Origin: an uncultured Desulfuromonadales bacterium
GTDB lineage: Bacteria > Desulfobacterota > Desulfuromonadia > Desulfuromonadales > Geopsychrobacteraceae
DNA: 8,689 nt
Assembly: GCA_947259685.1 (NCBI GenBank)
Contig: CAMYNC010000144.1
Location: 1-8,689, forward strand
Direction of reading: 5' to 3'
This document shows positions 7,279 to 8,689 of this stretch, piece by piece. The notes under the pieces are model-generated. The model did not search any database, was not told the DNA's origin, and worked only from the letters and a program-made list of their open reading frames with translations. Positions within the stretch are counted from its first letter, which is position 1; each line of letters begins with the position of its first letter. A program made the position numbers and the translations under genes.

Positions 7279-7309
7279 GCAAGGTTCCGCAATGACCCTG
7301 TTTTCTCGA

Positions 7310-7330
7310 ATGGGTCGCCATTAGGCCCAT
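7310..7330 (+). repeat. Hairpin between the cytochrome gene and the small lipoprotein gene
   Basis: ATGGGTC (7310-7316) pairs with GGCCCAT (7324-7330), seven pairs including one G-T wobble, around a seven-base loop. It lies 31 bases after the cytochrome stop and 37 bases before the next ATG. No T tract follows, so it may set message stability or partial termination rather than end the transcript. Confidence 0.35.
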
Positions 7331-7367
7331 AATCAATATGAAACCACTATATTGGAGGAGCGAAGTA

Positions 7368-7511
7368 ATGAAAAAAATAGTGTCCTGGCTAATCCTGTCA
7401 ATTGCCGTCTTATCCTTAACTGCCTGTGCCGCCACATCGGGAGGAGAGACTATGAAGGTCAAATGCCCTTCGTGCGGCTACGAGTTTGACGCTGAACCCT
7501 ATGGCCGTTAA
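7368..7511 (+). CDS. Tiny lipoprotein with a CPSC zinc-ribbon-like motif, 47 residues
   Basis: A very short gene, well supported by its start. GGAGGAG ends a few bases upstream of the ATG, and the product has a complete lipoprotein signal: MKK, hydrophobic core SWLILSIAVLS, and lipobox L-T-A-C with lipidation at Cys20. Ala at +2 favours the outer membrane. The mature part is only 28 residues and holds C-P-S-C-G-Y-E-F at 33-40, a zinc-knuckle or rubredoxin-like half site, then an acidic end DAEPYGR. One CxxC pair per chain could bind metal only as a dimer or with a partner, or form a disulfide. It follows the P460-type cytochrome by 89 bases on the same strand and may be co-transcribed. A second in-frame start lies inside it (see 7440-7454). 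No family recognised. Confidence 0.75.
   Translation: MKKIVSWLILSIAVLSLTACAATSGGETMKVKCPSCGYEFDAEPYGR
7440..7454 (+). promoter_or_regulatory. Internal ribosome binding site and in-frame ATG within the tiny lipoprotein gene
   Basis: GGAGG (7440-7444) lies seven bases before an ATG (7452-7454) that is codon 29 of the 47-codon gene. This is as good as or better than the site for the upstream ATG. Starting here would give a 19-residue cytoplasmic peptide, MKVKCPSCGYEFDAEPYGR, without the signal and lipobox. The GGAGGAG falls on Ser-Gly-Gly-Glu codons, so it could also be chance. Confidence 0.4.
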
Positions 7512-7545
7512 AGGCTAGCGCCTTGGTTCATACCGACTAAACGAA

Positions 7546-7576
7546 CCGGCCCTTTCTGACCTTTAGGAGGGGCCGG
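7546..7576 (+). terminator. Strong hairpin after the tiny lipoprotein gene, probable end of transcript
   Basis: Twelve-base arms (7546-7557 and 7565-7576) pair fully with two G-T wobbles; the outer seven pairs are CCGGCCC with GGGCCGG. The loop has seven bases. It starts 34 bases after the lipoprotein stop. A T tract is lacking on the plus side, so it is a stable 3' structure and only a possible intrinsic terminator. Confidence 0.45.
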
Positions 7577-7656
7577 CCTACGCCCCTTCGAACGAACTGA
7601 GTTCACAGAAAATTTCCTGCCACCTCGGTCACACCTCCAAAGCAACTAACTTAAGT

Positions 7657-7685
7657 TTGACAACAACAAACCCCTGCCGTATATC
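7657..7685 (+). promoter_or_regulatory. Candidate sigma70-type promoter for the amino-acid-binding protein gene
   Basis: A perfect TTGACA (7657-7662) is followed after 17 bases by TATATC (7680-7685), a 4 of 6 match to the -10. The palindrome AACTTAAGTT (7648-7657) abuts the -35 and could bind a regulator. The predicted start near 7692 implies a leader of about 255 bases before the ATG at 7947. Confidence 0.5.
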
Positions 7686-7705
7686 TAAGCAGATAAAACA
7701 CTGTT

Positions 7706-7726
7706 TGTTGACTACAGCGGTCAACA
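7706..7726. repeat. Perfect inverted repeat just downstream of the candidate promoter
   Basis: TGTTGAC (7706-7712) and GTCAACA (7720-7726) are perfect seven-base arms around TACAGCG. It lies about 15 bases after the predicted transcription start, where a bound repressor would block transcription; it could also fold in RNA. It shares the GTTGAC/GTCAAC core with the dyad at 6709-6728, with the half-sites in the opposite order. Confidence 0.5.
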
Positions 7727-7875
7727 TGAGCAGGATCCCATGGCGACACCAGCTGCCGTTCTTTCCAACCTAGGGTAAGGCCGATGAGGTTATTTTTGCC
7801 GATCCGCAGGTTACAGCATGCAATCATTCAAGAATGTATTAAACTTAACTATTCAGATCAGTTATTGATGCCAAG

Positions 7876-7909
7876 GCACTGAAGTTTGGTTCCCAGTGCG
7901 GTTTTATTT
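7876..7909 (+). terminator. Terminator-like hairpin in the leader of the amino-acid-binding protein gene
   Basis: GCACTG (7876-7881) and CAGTGC (7894-7899) pair around 12 bases, followed by GGTTTTATTT. The short stem and T-rich tail resemble a weak intrinsic terminator. It sits between the candidate promoter and the start codon, 37 bases before the ATG. That position fits an attenuator, or the end of an independent short transcript. Confidence 0.4.
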
Positions 7910-7946
7910 AATCATCCACTCACCACAAAACAGAGGAGGAAAGAAG

Positions 7947-8689
7947 ATGAAACTTATCAAGCTGATGGCAGTTCTGCTGGCCCTGTGCCTGCTTACCGTC
8001 ACCTTTGCCCATGCCGGCAAAGATCTGGACGCGGTAAAAAAGAAGGGGTTTATCCAAGCCGGCGTTAACGGCGGGGTGTTCGGTTTTGGCATGCCGGATG
8101 AAAAAGGCGTTTGGAAAGGGCTGGATGTGGATACCGCCCGAGCAGTCGCAGCAGCCCTGTTTGGCGATGCGCAAAAAGTCAAGTTCACCCCCCTGACCGC
8201 TCAGCAACGCTTTACAGCTCTGCAATCAGGCGAAATCGATCTATTGACCCGTAATGCCACCCGCACTCTGAGCCGTGAAACCCAGCTGGGGCTCAACTTT
8301 GTCACCGTCAACTACTACGACGGTCAGGGTTTTATGATTCCGAAAAACCTCGGCATCAAGAGCGCCAAGGAGCTGGACGGGGCCACCGTCTGCGTTCTGC
8401 CAGGCACCACCACCGAGCAGAATGCTGCCGACTACTTCCGCAATAACAACATGAAGTGGAAGCCGGTGGTCATCGAATCGACCACCGAGCTGGCAACAAC
8501 CTTCTTCGCCGGCCGCTGTGACGTACTTACTTCTGATGCGTCTCAATTGGCGGGCACCCGCGCCGTCGCACCGAAACCGAAGGACTACATGCTCCTGCCG
8601 GAAATCATCTCCAAAGAGCCGCTGGCTCCAGCGGTCCGCCATGGCGACGACGCCTTCCGTGATATCGTCGATTTCTCGGTGCTGGCAAT
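7947..8689 (+). CDS. Periplasmic general/polar amino-acid-binding protein of an ABC transporter (AapJ/BztA type), C-terminus cut by window edge
   Basis: The frame is open from the ATG to the window edge, giving 247 residues of a protein usually about 340 long. GGAGG seven bases upstream is a strong ribosome binding site. Residues 1-23 are a signal peptide (MKLIKLMAVLLALCLLTVTF, then A-H-A). The mature part shows GVNGGVFGFGMPDEKGVW at about 40-57, GLDVDTARAVAAALFGD at 59-75, the ligand-site segment FTALQSGEIDLLTRNATRTLSR at about 90-111, FVTVNYYDGQGFM at about 119-131, ATVCVLPGTTTEQN at about 149-162, AGRCDVLTSDASQLA at about 189-203 and LPEIISKEPLAPAVRHGDD at about 217-235. This is the solute-binding family of the Aap/Bzt transporters, which take up glutamate, glutamine, aspartate and often other L-amino acids. 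Permease genes (AapQ/AapM type) and an ATPase gene are expected just beyond 8689. Exact substrate range is not readable. Confidence 0.93.
   Translation, partial: MKLIKLMAVLLALCLLTVTFAHAGKDLDAVKKKGFIQAGVNGGVFGFGMPDEKGVWKGLDVDTARAVAAALFGDAQKVKFTPLTAQQRFTALQSGEIDLLTRNATRTLSRETQLGLNFVTVNYYDGQGFMIPKNLGIKSAKELDGATVCVLPGTTTEQNAADYFRNNNMKWKPVVIESTTELATTFFAGRCDVLTSDASQLAGTRAVAPKPKDYMLLPEIISKEPLAPAVRHGDDAFRDIVDFSVLA

Larger units (their letters stand above)
7512..7946 (+). other. 435-base non-coding region and leader before the amino-acid-binding protein gene
   Basis: No convincing gene is visible on either strand. In order it holds a strong hairpin (7546-7576); a ten-base palindrome AACTTAAGTT (7648-7657) running into a promoter-like pair (7657-7685); the GTTGAC/GTCAAC dyad (7706-7726); a possible 32-codon reading frame (7784-7882) with a poorly spaced AAGG site; a short CATTC-AA-GAATG dyad near 7830; and a terminator-like hairpin (7876-7909). 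Base composition is more AT-rich than in the genes, especially from about 7800. I do not recognise a known riboswitch in it. Confidence 0.6.

Noticed and set aside
7784..7882. 32-codon frame in the leader before the AapJ-type gene as an independent gene
   Set aside because: The only ribosome-site-like bases (TAAGG) are three bases from the ATG, and the peptide has no recognisable features. Kept only as a possible leader peptide.
7873..7892. Possible sigma54 promoter (GGCAC followed by TTTGG)
   Set aside because: The invariant -12 GC is missing at the required 10-base spacing; the GCACTG is better explained as a hairpin arm.
8241..8642. 133-codon minus-strand frame near the right edge
   Set aside because: Antisense to the amino-acid-binding protein gene, whose family motifs are unbroken there.

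Overview
The window looks like chromosomal DNA of an anaerobic, Gram-negative bacterium, most likely of the Desulfuromonadales/Geobacter group. This rests on the gene mix: an LpxL-type acyltransferase (outer membrane, lipid A), lipoproteins with lipoboxes, a c-type cytochrome of the P460 family, a DUF1015 protein, a Crp/Fnr regulator and a polar amino-acid ABC transporter. No database search was possible, so the taxonomic call is an inference. No tRNA, rRNA, insertion sequence, phage gene or CRISPR array was recognised.

Layout. Bases 1-947 hold two minus-strand envelope genes: a lipid A-type acyltransferase cut by the window edge, and a small lipoprotein. Bases 1128-3098 hold the uracil salvage pair upp-uraA (uracil phosphoribosyltransferase and uracil permease) on the plus strand behind a good sigma70-like promoter. 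Bases 3161-4220 hold a minus-strand pair that overlaps by 17 bases: a HAD phosphatase-like protein followed by a DUF123 / GIY-YIG-like protein. Bases 4383-5717 hold a minus-strand DUF1015 protein. From 5957 everything reads on the plus strand: a Crp/Fnr-type regulator, a cytochrome P460-family protein, a 47-residue lipoprotein with a CPSC motif, a 435-base non-coding stretch rich in dyads, and a periplasmic amino-acid-binding protein (AapJ/BztA type) that runs off the end.

How the genes work together. UraA imports uracil and Upp converts it to UMP. The regulator, the P460-type cytochrome and the tiny lipoprotein may form a small unit for sensing and handling nitrogen oxides (NO or hydroxylamine); that is inference from the families and their order. 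The binding protein at the right edge should be followed, outside the window, by permease and ATPase genes.

Most noteworthy for follow-up are the unlisted 47-residue gene with two in-frame, well-spaced ribosome binding sites, the paired GTTGAC/GTCAAC dyads flanking the cytochrome region, and the long leader before the amino-acid-binding protein, which carries a promoter-like pair, a dyad and a terminator-like hairpin.
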